A stretch of DNA of 47,548 nucleotides from an uncultured Solobacterium sp. GTDB lineage: Bacteria > Bacillota_I > Bacilli_A > Erysipelotrichales > Erysipelotrichaceae. The DNA lies in NCBI GenBank assembly GCA_946415785.1, contig CAMKTV010000006.1, positions 1-47,548 of the forward strand, read 5' to 3'. Of the stretch, positions 1-8,496 are shown one piece after another. The notes below the pieces were generated by a model. That model was not told the origin of the DNA, ran no database searches, and saw only the letters and a program-made list of their open reading frames with translations. The first letter of the stretch is position 1; each line of letters begins with the position of its first letter. The translations under genes and the position numbers were made by a program.

Positions 1-311
1 TAGAAGAAATATATCAGATGTCTGATGTATATTTCTTTCCTACACATTCAATAGATTATGTGATCTCATTACCTTTATCAGTGATGGAAGCTTTAGCATG
101 TGGAACATCAGTAGTAGCTTACAAAGATTTTGAAAATCTAAAAGATATTCCGGCTAAAGAAGGAAGTATCTTATTAATTAATAATAAAGATGAATTAAAA
201 GATACGATTAATAAAGCATCTAATAATAAAAACAATTCAAGTTATCTAATAAATGAAAAGACTTGGGAAGAAGTAACATCAGAAGTAATTGATTATATAA
301 AGAAGAAATAA
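1..311 (+). CDS. Glycosyltransferase (GT-B, family 1-like), C-terminal fragment
   Basis: The frame is open to the left edge (codons from base 3: E-E-I-Y-Q-M-S-D), so this is the 3' end of a gene that begins outside the window; the ATG at 18 is internal. The visible part matches the donor-nucleotide-binding end of GT-B transferases: a Y-F-F-P-T segment, then P-L-S-V-M-E-A-L-A-C-G-T, where the Glu and the small-residue turn normally hold the sugar nucleotide, followed by a terminal helix. It ends one base before the next gene in a tightly packed polysaccharide cluster, so it probably adds one sugar of the surface-glycan repeat at the cytosolic membrane face. Donor and linkage cannot be read from this fragment. 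Confidence 0.8.
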   Translation, partial: EEIYQMSDVYFFPTHSIDYVISLPLSVMEALACGTSVVAYKDFENLKDIPAKEGSILLINNKDELKDTINKASNNKNNSSYLINEKTWEEVTSEVIDYIKKK

Positions 312-312
312 T

Positions 313-984
313 ATGAAACCCGCAATGATTAGTTTTATGGGCTTAGATGGCTCAGGAAAATCTACAAGTATTGAATATGCTTATGAACAATTAAAAGAAA
401 GAGGCTATAAAGTCAAGATTGTTCGTGCAGCCTATGTAGTAGTTTTTATGAGAGGTCTAATTAAACTTGGAAAAAAGATTCTGATGAAAAAAGACAGTGA
501 TCCATTTAAGGGTGACTATAAAAAATATTTAGAGAATATGCGCGCTCAAGCAAAGAAAGGTGGCGTCTATAAAATCTTTTCTATGCTTACGACATTAGAA
601 TTTAAATTACAGATTTTCTTTAAGATTCGTCTTAAAAGATTTTTTGGAACAACTCTTTTAGTTGATCGTTATATTTATGATAATATCGTAACCTATGCAG
701 CAAATCTGGGTCTTGGTGAAGATTATATGGAAAAGACGATGAAGACAAAATGGAAACATGCGCCTTTACCTGATCTTATTATCTATATCAAGACACCAGT
801 TGAAGTATGCCTGTCAAGAAAAGATGATATTCCTGATCCTTTATATCTTGAAATAAGAAAGCCATTATATGAAAAAGTAGCCGATATGTATAATGCAGTA
901 ACAATATCAGGTAATCAAGATAAACAAAAAATGTTAGATGAAGTAATGGACGCCGTAAATAAGGTATTAAAAAATGATAAATAA
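313..984 (+). CDS. Thymidylate-kinase-like P-loop kinase of the polysaccharide cluster
   Basis: The protein has 223 aa with a clear Walker A loop G-L-D-G-S-G-K-S-T at residues 10-18, a D-R-Y motif near residue 118 (LLVDRYIYDN) and a basic helical middle. The fold is that of dTMP kinase, but the thymidine-binding R-E-P-G-G motif is absent. A genuine tmk is present at 39767, so this is not the housekeeping enzyme. TMK-like kinases are found in sugar and glycan clusters, where the substrate is usually unknown. Its stop overlaps the following phosphodiesterase gene by 11 bases, which implies translational coupling and a shared task. No good SD precedes the ATG; termination of the upstream gene one base away probably feeds ribosomes to it. 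Confidence 0.75.
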   Translation: MKPAMISFMGLDGSGKSTSIEYAYEQLKERGYKVKIVRAAYVVVFMRGLIKLGKKILMKKDSDPFKGDYKKYLENMRAQAKKGGVYKIFSMLTTLEFKLQIFFKIRLKRFFGTTLLVDRYIYDNIVTYAANLGLGEDYMEKTMKTKWKHAPLPDLIIYIKTPVEVCLSRKDDIPDPLYLEIRKPLYEKVADMYNAVTISGNQDKQKMLDEVMDAVNKVLKNDK

Positions 985-2428
985 ATTAATTATCTTAGGA
1001 ATTGATGGAATGGATATCGACGTAGTAGTTCGTTATCAAGATGAACTACCTGCTCTTTATGGTTTGTACCAAAAAAATAATTTCCCTCATTTAAGATCTG
1101 TCTTCCCAGCTGATACAACACCAGCCTGGACAACAATCTATACTGGGCTAGATCCTTCAAAACACGGCATCATTAATTTTGTGAATGTAGGTGCTAAGAA
1201 TAATACCTATAAGCCACTAATATTTGATGACTCTGCTTTTAAAGACAAAGTCTTTTGGGATGTCTTAAATAAAAAAGGGTTATCGTGTGCTGTTATCTTA
1301 CCAATGAATATTAAAGAAGGTTGGGATATAAATGGTTTAATGATTACCCGTCCTTATGAAGGAAAGATAAGAGTATATCCAAAAGAAAAAGAAAAACTAT
1401 ATAATCCTCGTTATGATATTTTGGGCACTGAAGGTAAATTCACATCAGAAAAAGATTTGCCTAAACTTAAAGAAGAATTCTTTAACAAAGTAAATGAAGA
1501 AATACGTCTTACAAGACTCGCATTAGAAAATGAAGATGTCGATGTTTTATTTTCATACTTCTCTACAACTGATGGTATCCAACATGATTTCTGGAGACAT
1601 TGTGATCCAAATCATCCAGAATATCCTGGACCAAATATCCATGATGATGTCATTAAAGATATGTACAAAAAAATGGATGGGTTTGTTAAGGAAGTAATAG
1701 ACAAATATCCAGATACACCTTTATTAATTATGAGCGATCATGGACATGGGGCAAGACCTGTCTATACAGTAAGAATAAATGAATTATTAAAACGTGGTGG
1801 CTATTTAGTTCCTAAAGGAAATAGTGAAAAGCCATCTTCAAAAAAGAAAATCAAGAAATCAATCAAAAAGATATTAATCGGTAGTGTTAAAGCTATTGGT
1901 ATGCCAAAGTGGGCAATGAAATTAGCGAAGAAATTTCCAATGTGGAAAAGCTTATTCGCATCTAGTGCTGATTTTGATTGGGAAAAGACAAGAGCCTATC
2001 TTAGTGATTTAAGTGCTCTTAAAAATTATAGTTATGGTGGCATCAGATTAAATGAAAATGTCAAAGATAAAGATGCTTTAGCTGATGAAATCATTGAATA
2101 TCTAAAACCAATTAAAATTGAAGGTGAAGATAAAAATCTTTTTGAATGGATTGTAAGAACTAATACTTTCTATCATGGAGAATATCTGAACAAATATCCT
2201 GAAATCATCTATCAGATGGATGAAAGATGGGGTGGTGAATGGGAACTTGGCCAAAATGTATTTGAGAAAGGTGGTTTCATGTATATGATGTCACCTGGTG
2301 GACACAGATGGCGCAGTGCAATTTTATTTACCAATAACATAAAACTTAATAAGACTGATTACGAGATGACTGATATCTATAACATAATCATGGATGAATT
2401 AAACATTAAGGAAACAGATGACAAATAA
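974..2428 (+). CDS. Alkaline-phosphatase-superfamily phosphodiesterase/phosphotransferase
   Basis: This 484-aa protein has type I phosphodiesterase/nucleotide pyrophosphatase features. The first metal Asp lies in L-G-I-D-G-M-D (D11). A nucleophilic Thr lies in D-T-T-P-A-W-T (T48 or T49), metal ligands in S-D-H-G-H-G (D255, H256, H258), and a further His in P-G-G-H-R-W near residue 440. There is no signal peptide, but a basic stretch around residues 285-320 could lie on the membrane. Related proteins in glycan loci hydrolyse or transfer phosphoryl-linked groups; the substrate here is unknown. It overlaps the kinase-like gene by 11 bases and the acyltransferase by 11 bases, so the three form a coupled block. 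An AAGG sequence sits before the ATG. Confidence 0.8.
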   Translation: MINKLIILGIDGMDIDVVVRYQDELPALYGLYQKNNFPHLRSVFPADTTPAWTTIYTGLDPSKHGIINFVNVGAKNNTYKPLIFDDSAFKDKVFWDVLNKKGLSCAVILPMNIKEGWDINGLMITRPYEGKIRVYPKEKEKLYNPRYDILGTEGKFTSEKDLPKLKEEFFNKVNEEIRLTRLALENEDVDVLFSYFSTTDGIQHDFWRHCDPNHPEYPGPNIHDDVIKDMYKKMDGFVKEVIDKYPDTPLLIMSDHGHGARPVYTVRINELLKRGGYLVPKGNSEKPSSKKKIKKSIKKILIGSVKAIGMPKWAMKLAKKFPMWKSLFASSADFDWEKTRAYLSDLSALKNYSYGGIRLNENVKDKDALADEIIEYLKPIKIEGEDKNLFEWIVRTNTFYHGEYLNKYPEIIYQMDERWGGEWELGQNVFEKGGFMYMMSPGGHRWRSAILFTNNIKLNKTDYEMTDIYNIIMDELNIKETDDK

Positions 2429-3391
2429 ACGAAACATTTCTTTTGATATAGCTAAAGGTATTGGTATCATCCTGGTTGTCTTTGGACATGTGATGTCACC
2501 AGTTATGGAAGGAAATAAAGTGATGGAAAGTATTTATCATTCACTTTATATTTTTCATATGCCATTATTTTTCTTGTTGTCTGGTTTAGTATCATTACGC
2601 TTAATAAAACAAGAAAAATCTAAAGTTGAATTATTAAAAGATCGTGTAATCAGATTGATGATTCCTTATTTTGTCTGGGCAATCATCTATTCAATCATGA
2701 AGATTGTGATGAAAGATCAGGTTCGCTTTCAATATGATTATTCACCTTGGACAATCTTAGTTGGCAATAATCCTGCAGGACAGCTTTGGTTTTTATATGT
2801 CCTGTTTATTTGTTCAGTAATTGCGATATTTTTAGTTAATGAAAAAATATAAAATGGTGGGCATTAGGAACTGGCATCATCAGTTTACTTGCACCAATTA
2901 TTCCAATGGATATTGGCTTTCCTGGCATCTATTTATATTTTTCTTTATATCAGATAGGCTTCTTTTTTATTGGCTTATATTTTGCACAAAAAGGATTTAC
3001 TTTCTCTAACGGAATAATTGCCTTAGTATGTGCATTATTCTATGCTGGCTATATATCTTTATGTCTAATAGGACATGAATTATTATTGTTGATGTTTATT
3101 GCCGGCTTTAGTGCAATATATGTTTTAATGTATCTGTGTGAAAAATTAGAAAAGATTAAATTCTCTGATAAGATTGCCTGGCTTGGTAGAAATTCAATGA
3201 ATATTTATATCTTACACGCACCAATATTGGTTGTAGGCAGGGCAGTATTAAAAAGATATCTGATATCAATTCCTTGGTTATATGTATTTGTTTTAAGCAT
3301 TGGTGCTATCATAATTGCGTTATTAGTATCAAATCTTATTATTAAGAAAATCAAGATTTTAAATTTATTATTATTCGGGGCAAAGAAATAG
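2418..3391 (+). pseudogene. Membrane O-acyltransferase (acyltransferase 3 type), frameshifted
   Basis: Two reading frames together make one integral membrane acyltransferase of about 323 aa. The first (2418-2852) starts N-I-S-F-D-I-A-K-G-I-G-I-I-L-V-V-F-G-H, the conserved N-terminal helix with its His, and has I-F-H-M-P-L-F-F-L-L-S-G. The second frame reads K-W-W-A-L-G-T-G from about 2850 and continues with transmembrane helices to 3391. The break is at the A6 run 2842-2847: one additional A would join the frames as N-E-K-N-I-K-W-W. Such proteins acetylate sugars of surface glycans. The break may be a real loss of function, a phase-variable tract, transcriptional slippage or a sequencing error. 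The start overlaps the phosphodiesterase stop by 11 bases. Confidence 0.8.
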
Positions 3392-4531
3392 ATGACTAAA
3401 AAAAGAATATTAGTTTGGGAAACATTAGGAACCATCTTTGGTGGACAGAAGATGACACTTACGATATTGGATATGCTTAAAGACCAATATGAATTCTGTT
3501 GTCTGGTGCCTAAAGAAGGCTTGCTTTCTAAAGAATTAAAAAAGAGAAATATTCAATATGTCATCATGGGTGATCAGTCATTACCAACTGGTGTAAAGAG
3601 TAAGCTGATTATCTTCCGTTATGGATGGATGTCACTTAAGAATATTTTTAAGTCATTAAAAATAATTCGTAAATTTAAACCAGATATTTTATATAGCCCT
3701 GGCCCTGCTGCTTTGCCATGGAGCGCAATTTGTGGAAGCCTTTCAAGAAAACCAGTTGTATGGCATCTTCATCATGTTTTCTTAGATGGTGCAACAAAGA
3801 AATTACTAAACATCTGTGGAAAATTTAAAAGTGTTAAAAAAATAATTGCCGTATCAAGTTGTGTTGGACAGCAGATTAAAAATGTCGCAAAAGAAAAAGT
3901 AGCTGTTCTTTATAATCCAGTAGATGTTTTAAAATACGCCAATGGTAATAGTGAAGAAGCAAATGTTCCTAATTATGATGCAAAACAATTAAAAGAAAAA
4001 TTAGTAATAGGACATGTAGCACTTATTCAGGAATCTAAAAAACAATTATTTGTCTTAAATGTTATAAAAGCCTTAAAAGATAAGAATAAAGATGTATTAG
4101 GTTTATTCATAGGTGACGTGAGAGAAGAAGAATATTATTTAGAATTAAAAGATAAAGTTAAGGAATATGATTTAGAGAATGAAGTCTTATTCTTAGGAAG
4201 AAGAGATGATGTTCCTAATTTATTAAAGACTATTGATGTATTATTGATACCTTCTTTTGAAGGCTTACCATTAGCAGGCCTAGAAGCATCGGCAGCTGGT
4301 GTACCAGTTTGTGCATGTGATGTTGGTGGTGCACAAGAATTATCACAAGTAAGTGGCAACGGTCTATGTTTTAAAGAAGACGATGTCAATGACGCATTAA
4401 AGACAATTGAAGAAATATTAAATAATAAAGAAGAGATTATTGAAAAAGGAAAAGCCTTCGTAATGGAAATGACTAATGAAAATTATATGAAGGCTATTGA
4501 AGATTTATTTAAAGGTATAATCAATGACTAA
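3392..4531 (+). CDS. Glycosyltransferase family 4-like (GT-B)
   Basis: This 379-aa cytosolic GT-B enzyme has an N-terminal acceptor domain carrying F-G-G-Q-K-M-T near residue 16 and H-L-H-H-V-F near 128, a typical linker V-L-Y-N-P-V-D near 174, and a C-terminal donor domain with P-S-F-E-G-L-P-L-A-G-L-E-A-S (E-x7-E type signature, about residues 287-300) followed by V-G-G-A-Q-E. The length is normal for family 4. Its ATG follows the acyltransferase stop directly, and its 3' end overlaps the next glycosyltransferase by 8 bases. It most likely transfers one sugar to the undecaprenyl-linked repeat unit. Donor and acceptor are not predictable from sequence alone. Confidence 0.85.
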   Translation: MTKKRILVWETLGTIFGGQKMTLTILDMLKDQYEFCCLVPKEGLLSKELKKRNIQYVIMGDQSLPTGVKSKLIIFRYGWMSLKNIFKSLKIIRKFKPDILYSPGPAALPWSAICGSLSRKPVVWHLHHVFLDGATKKLLNICGKFKSVKKIIAVSSCVGQQIKNVAKEKVAVLYNPVDVLKYANGNSEEANVPNYDAKQLKEKLVIGHVALIQESKKQLFVLNVIKALKDKNKDVLGLFIGDVREEEYYLELKDKVKEYDLENEVLFLGRRDDVPNLLKTIDVLLIPSFEGLPLAGLEASAAGVPVCACDVGGAQELSQVSGNGLCFKEDDVNDALKTIEEILNNKEEIIEKGKAFVMEMTNENYMKAIEDLFKGIIND

Positions 4532-5627
4532 AAGAAATGCATATATTATCACTAACGCAATGACGCCTTTAAATAAATCAGGAGAAGTGACCTTAAGTAA
4601 ATTCGTTCGTGTTATTAAAGATAATTATGAAAAGGTAATAATTGTAGGTGGCAATGTATCAATTGAAAAAGATTTAGCTGACATAACAATTGAAACATAT
4701 GGCTTCAATAAAGCAGGTAATAAATTATCAAAAATAAAAGACATGTTTTCACTACAAAGAAAAATGTCTTCATATATCAAAAACAATGTAGAAGAAAAAG
4801 ATCATGTCTTCTTTTGGTTAGGCGATAAAATGCTTATGCCGTTTTTTGCCAGCAAAAAGAAAACAAAACATGTTGCATATTTTGTATATGGCAATCCTGC
4901 GCTAGATAATAATCAAAGTTTATTTTCAAGAGTTTCTACAAGATTAATTGAATATATGGCAAATCACTCTAACAGATTATTTGTGGAAACAAAATCTGTA
5001 AGAGAAAGCTGGGGCAAACAACTTAAAAAAGATGCTGACATAATTCATCTTTATGTAGATAACATCAGTTTTAATTCGACTAAAAACAGAGAAAACAGGA
5101 TAGGCATGTTATCAAGATTGGCGAGTTCTAAACATGTTTTAGAAATCATTGAAGCATTCCATGAAATTCATAAAACATATCCTGATTATAAATTAGATTT
5201 AATTGGTTCAGGTGTTCGAGAAGAAGAATGTAAGCAGTTAATTAAAAAATTAAATGCACAAGATTATATAACTGTTTATGGTTGGCAAGATGCAAACAAT
5301 ATAAATAACATTTCTAATAAATGGAAATGGAATATTTTAGTAACTGATTATGAAGGTTTACCAAATTCATTAATTGAAATGATGGGCAAAGGTATTCCAA
5401 CTATCGCTACAATGGTAGGTGGCATTAAAGATATTTTAAAAGATACAGAAAATGGTATTGCCTTAAAAGGAACAGGTATTAAAGATATTATGGAAGGCAT
5501 AGAAAGAGCGTTTAATATAAATGATTATGAAGAATGCTGTGAAAATGCCTATAAGATTATTAATGATGAATATTCATTAGAAGCTGCAAAACAAAGAGCC
5601 TTTAATGAATTATCTGATTGGGATTAA
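4524..5627 (+). CDS. Glycosyltransferase (GT-B family 1/4-like)
   Basis: The protein has 367 aa. The N-terminal half is less conserved; the C-terminal donor-binding half begins near R-I-G-M-L-S-R-L-A-S-S-K-H and contains D-Y-E-G-L-P-N-S-L-I-E-M-M-G-K-G-I-P (about residues 274-291) and M-V-G-G-I-K-D. These are the standard GT-B signatures. Translation is coupled to the preceding glycosyltransferase by an 8-base overlap. It is one of the sugar-adding steps of the cluster, acting at the inner face of the membrane before the flippase encoded downstream. Confidence 0.82.
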   Translation: MTKRNAYIITNAMTPLNKSGEVTLSKFVRVIKDNYEKVIIVGGNVSIEKDLADITIETYGFNKAGNKLSKIKDMFSLQRKMSSYIKNNVEEKDHVFFWLGDKMLMPFFASKKKTKHVAYFVYGNPALDNNQSLFSRVSTRLIEYMANHSNRLFVETKSVRESWGKQLKKDADIIHLYVDNISFNSTKNRENRIGMLSRLASSKHVLEIIEAFHEIHKTYPDYKLDLIGSGVREEECKQLIKKLNAQDYITVYGWQDANNINNISNKWKWNILVTDYEGLPNSLIEMMGKGIPTIATMVGGIKDILKDTENGIALKGTGIKDIMEGIERAFNINDYEECCENAYKIINDEYSLEAAKQRAFNELSDWD

Positions 5628-5642
5628 ATAAGGAATAAATAG

Positions 5643-6962
5643 ATGATTTGGCTTTGGATATCAATCGCAATTATTCTTTCTTTATTGTTTTTAATAAAGA
5701 AAAAGATTGCTGTTGAAAATTTAATATGGGTATTATTACCAGTTGATATGTATGGTTTTGATATAGGATTTACCTTAAAACCATACATGCTTTTTTCTGT
5801 TTTTTTATTTATTAAATTATTATTAAAAAAAGATAAAAAAGTATTTGTTGGTAATGGCAGTGTATTCTTATTTTGGATATTGTGTCCATTAATAATCGTT
5901 TTGTCTTTATTTAATGGTGGCAATATGACATCAGTGATGGCCTCAATGATGTTTTTTGCGGTTTTTATATGCGCAATCATATACGCATCAGTTGCCTTTG
6001 ATTCATATAAACAGATACCAGATGTTCTTATAGCTACTTCGATTGGCTTTGGAATTGTCTTTATTATTGCCTATATAATGACAACTTCTGGCAATATCTT
6101 AGATGGTTTCTTTACAACAGATCGTATGATGCCTGGTATTGTCATGAGATTTAATAACTATCAAGAAAACGAATTATTCTCAGTAATGAGATTAAGAGGT
6201 TTCTTCCTAGATCCTAATGTTGTGGTAGGTACATTTCTAGCACCAGTTGTAATCAATATAATAAATATTATTTGTAAAAAAGTTAAATTAATTAATATCA
6301 TATCTTTAATTATTTCTTTAACTTGTATCGTTATGACCAATTCAAGAATGTCATTTGTGATTGGTATCTTGACCGTTATTATATCGATTAGAATTGCTGT
6401 AAATGGTATGGTCAGTCCTAATAAAAAGGCAATAAAAATGTGGTTGGCATTTATAGTTGTAATTATTGTCTTTGTATTAATAATAAGTGGTGTTGCGGTT
6501 GATTTAATTAGCAGCTATATTAATTCATTTAAGCGTGCCGGTCTGACAGATACAAATGGCCGACTAACAATTTGGATTGCCTCATTTAAGGCGTGGATAA
6601 AAAACGGCTTAGTTTCTGGTATAGGCTTTGGACAGGTAAAATATTTCAATAATATTGGTAGAGAATGTCACAATAACTGGTTAGAATGGTTAGTTAGCTG
6701 TGGGCTATTCTTAGGATTAATTATTGATATATCATTCTTTAGTCAGGCATTTATCGCCATCAAGAATCGATTAAAAGAATATTCACAAGATATGCTTGTA
6801 TATAATGGCGTCATGTTTGGTTTAATCGGCACCATGCTTGGACTATTTACAGTTGATAATATTACCAACAGCTATCTAATTTTCTATTTAGTCACAATGA
6901 ATATGATTCTTATTAAGAATAAAAAAGAAGAAACAAAAAAAGACTTGGAAAAGAATATCTAA
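5643..6962 (+). CDS. Wzy-like O-antigen/capsule polymerase (O-antigen ligase family)
   Basis: This 439-aa protein has about 10-12 hydrophobic segments. The central and late extracytoplasmic loops carry the family features: R-L-R-G-F-F-L-D-P-N near residue 185, N-G-R-L-T-I-W near 304, and G-I-G-F-G-Q with E-C-H-N-N-W-L-E-W near 325-348, which resembles the catalytic loop of the Wzy/WaaL superfamily. It would polymerise lipid-linked repeat units on the outer face of the membrane. It lies directly before a flippase gene, the usual Wzx/Wzy pair. An AAGGA element lies upstream of the ATG. Confidence 0.82.
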   Translation: MIWLWISIAIILSLLFLIKKKIAVENLIWVLLPVDMYGFDIGFTLKPYMLFSVFLFIKLLLKKDKKVFVGNGSVFLFWILCPLIIVLSLFNGGNMTSVMASMMFFAVFICAIIYASVAFDSYKQIPDVLIATSIGFGIVFIIAYIMTTSGNILDGFFTTDRMMPGIVMRFNNYQENELFSVMRLRGFFLDPNVVVGTFLAPVVINIINIICKKVKLINIISLIISLTCIVMTNSRMSFVIGILTVIISIRIAVNGMVSPNKKAIKMWLAFIVVIIVFVLIISGVAVDLISSYINSFKRAGLTDTNGRLTIWIASFKAWIKNGLVSGIGFGQVKYFNNIGRECHNNWLEWLVSCGLFLGLIIDISFFSQAFIAIKNRLKEYSQDMLVYNGVMFGLIGTMLGLFTVDNITNSYLIFYLVTMNMILIKNKKEETKKDLEKNI

Positions 6963-6964
6963 TA

Positions 6965-8428
6965 ATGAAGTTATTAAAAGGACACTCAGGAGATTCTATA
7001 TTATTAGCCATCGTTAAGGCATTTACGACAATCAGCGGCATTATAAGCACGATGATTGTTTCTCATGCCTTAAGTTTGGAATTATATGGAACTTATCAAC
7101 AGACAGCCTTAATTGTTACAACGGCTACCAGCCTTTGTGCTCTAGGCTTAGTTGATGCCATAAATTATTTTTATAATCGAAGTCAAGATAAAGAAGTAAA
7201 AGAAAAGTATGTAAATACTGTAATTGGTTTTCAATGTATTGCGGGACTTTTTGCGGCAATCTTAATTGTTTTATTATCTACTAAATTAATTTCTTATTTT
7301 GATAATAATTTATTAAAAGGTTTCTTTATCTTAATTGCCTTTAGACCATTATTCGCAAATCTTAATATTTCTTTACAACACCTTCAGGTATCAATTGGTA
7401 GAGCCAAAGCTGTCGCAGCCAGAAATGCTATCTTTGCGACATTAAGGTTGATATCATTCGCTATTGCTGCTTATGTTTTACAAGACATCAGAATCATTTT
7501 AATTTCATTTTTAGCTTTTGAAGTTTTAATGACTTTCTATTTTACAATCACTTTCAAGAAATATCAGTTTAAGATTAGACCATATCTAATCAATTGGAAG
7601 ATGACTAAAGAAATATTAATCTATAGTATTCCAATGGGCATCTATGTTCTTACAAATTCATTTAATAGAGATATTGATAAGATGCTTATTGGTGGTTGGT
7701 TTTCAACCGATCAGTTCGCTATCTATTCAAATTGCGCAACACCTTTACCGTTCGATATTATCTCTTTAGCTTTCTTAACAGTGTTAGTTCCAATCCTAAC
7801 AAAATATTTTGGTGAAAAAGATTATGAATCAGGACAAAAATTATTTAAGAATTATTTAAGAATCGGTTATTATACAGCGTTTACATTCACGTGTGTTTCA
7901 ATGATACTTGCTAAACAGATGATCTTATTCTTATATGGAGATAAATATCTAAGTGGTAAAACAGTATTTATTCTTTATACTATAGTGGATATGATTAAAT
8001 TTGCGAACATGTCGATTGTTTTAGCGGCTTGTGGAAAGACTAAGACACTCATGTATTGTTCAATCGGTGCTTTATTAAGTAATGTAGTTTTAAATATTGT
8101 CTTCTATAAGTTGTGGGGCTTTATCGGTCCAGCAATCGCAACAGTAGTAATCACAATATTATTGACATATTTATTAGCGAAGATGAGTGCCAAAAACCTC
8201 CAAATCAAAGTTTATCAATTAATTGATTGGAAAGAATTTGGGGTATTTGTTCTTGAATTATTAGCTATGGTACCTGTTTGTTTATTCTTATGTAGATGGT
8301 TAGATAGTTTAGAATTACATTACATATGGATAATCATAATAGTTGGATTATTATATGTAGGCACATTGTTACTTATTAATAGAAAGAAAATCTTTAAGGC
8401 AATGGATGAAATAAATTCATTACATTGA
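6965..8428 (+). CDS. Wzx-like polysaccharide flippase (MOP superfamily)
   Basis: This 487-aa protein has about 14 transmembrane helices and the Wzx/RfbX layout: an N-terminal helix with G-D-S-I-L-L-A-I-V-K-A-F, a charged loop F-N-R-D-I-D-K-M-L-I-G-G near residues 233-244 that is very typical of the family, and a C-terminal polysaccharide-biosynthesis domain. It would move the undecaprenyl-diphosphate-linked repeat across the membrane for the polymerase encoded immediately upstream. It is the last gene of the rightward cluster and is followed by a strong terminator. Confidence 0.88.
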   Translation: MKLLKGHSGDSILLAIVKAFTTISGIISTMIVSHALSLELYGTYQQTALIVTTATSLCALGLVDAINYFYNRSQDKEVKEKYVNTVIGFQCIAGLFAAILIVLLSTKLISYFDNNLLKGFFILIAFRPLFANLNISLQHLQVSIGRAKAVAARNAIFATLRLISFAIAAYVLQDIRIILISFLAFEVLMTFYFTITFKKYQFKIRPYLINWKMTKEILIYSIPMGIYVLTNSFNRDIDKMLIGGWFSTDQFAIYSNCATPLPFDIISLAFLTVLVPILTKYFGEKDYESGQKLFKNYLRIGYYTAFTFTCVSMILAKQMILFLYGDKYLSGKTVFILYTIVDMIKFANMSIVLAACGKTKTLMYCSIGALLSNVVLNIVFYKLWGFIGPAIATVVITILLTYLLAKMSAKNLQIKVYQLIDWKEFGVFVLELLAMVPVCLFLCRWLDSLELHYIWIIIIVGLLYVGTLLLINRKKIFKAMDEINSLH

Positions 8429-8453
8429 AAGTATTAAAAGAAATAATATAAAT

Positions 8454-8480
8454 GGGGTATGAATTTTCATACCCCTTTTT
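8454..8480. terminator. Terminator of the polysaccharide cluster
   Basis: A perfect inverted repeat GGGGTATGAA / TTCATACCCC (8454-8475) is followed by TTTTT (8476-8480). It lies 25 bases after the flippase stop and 16 bases before the stop of the opposing gene, so it may serve both strands. Confidence 0.9.
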
Positions 8481-8496
8481 GTGTTTATAAGATAAA

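Noticed and set aside
1-311. Truncated glycosyltransferase pseudogene
   Set aside because: The frame is open to the window edge; the truncation is due to the window boundary.
2842-2852. Programmed -1 ribosomal frameshift in the acyltransferase
   Set aside because: The sequence before the stop (A-AAA-ATA) is not a full X-XXY-YYZ heptamer, and no clear downstream stimulator was seen. Slippage, mutation or error are simpler, so it is listed as a frameshifted gene.
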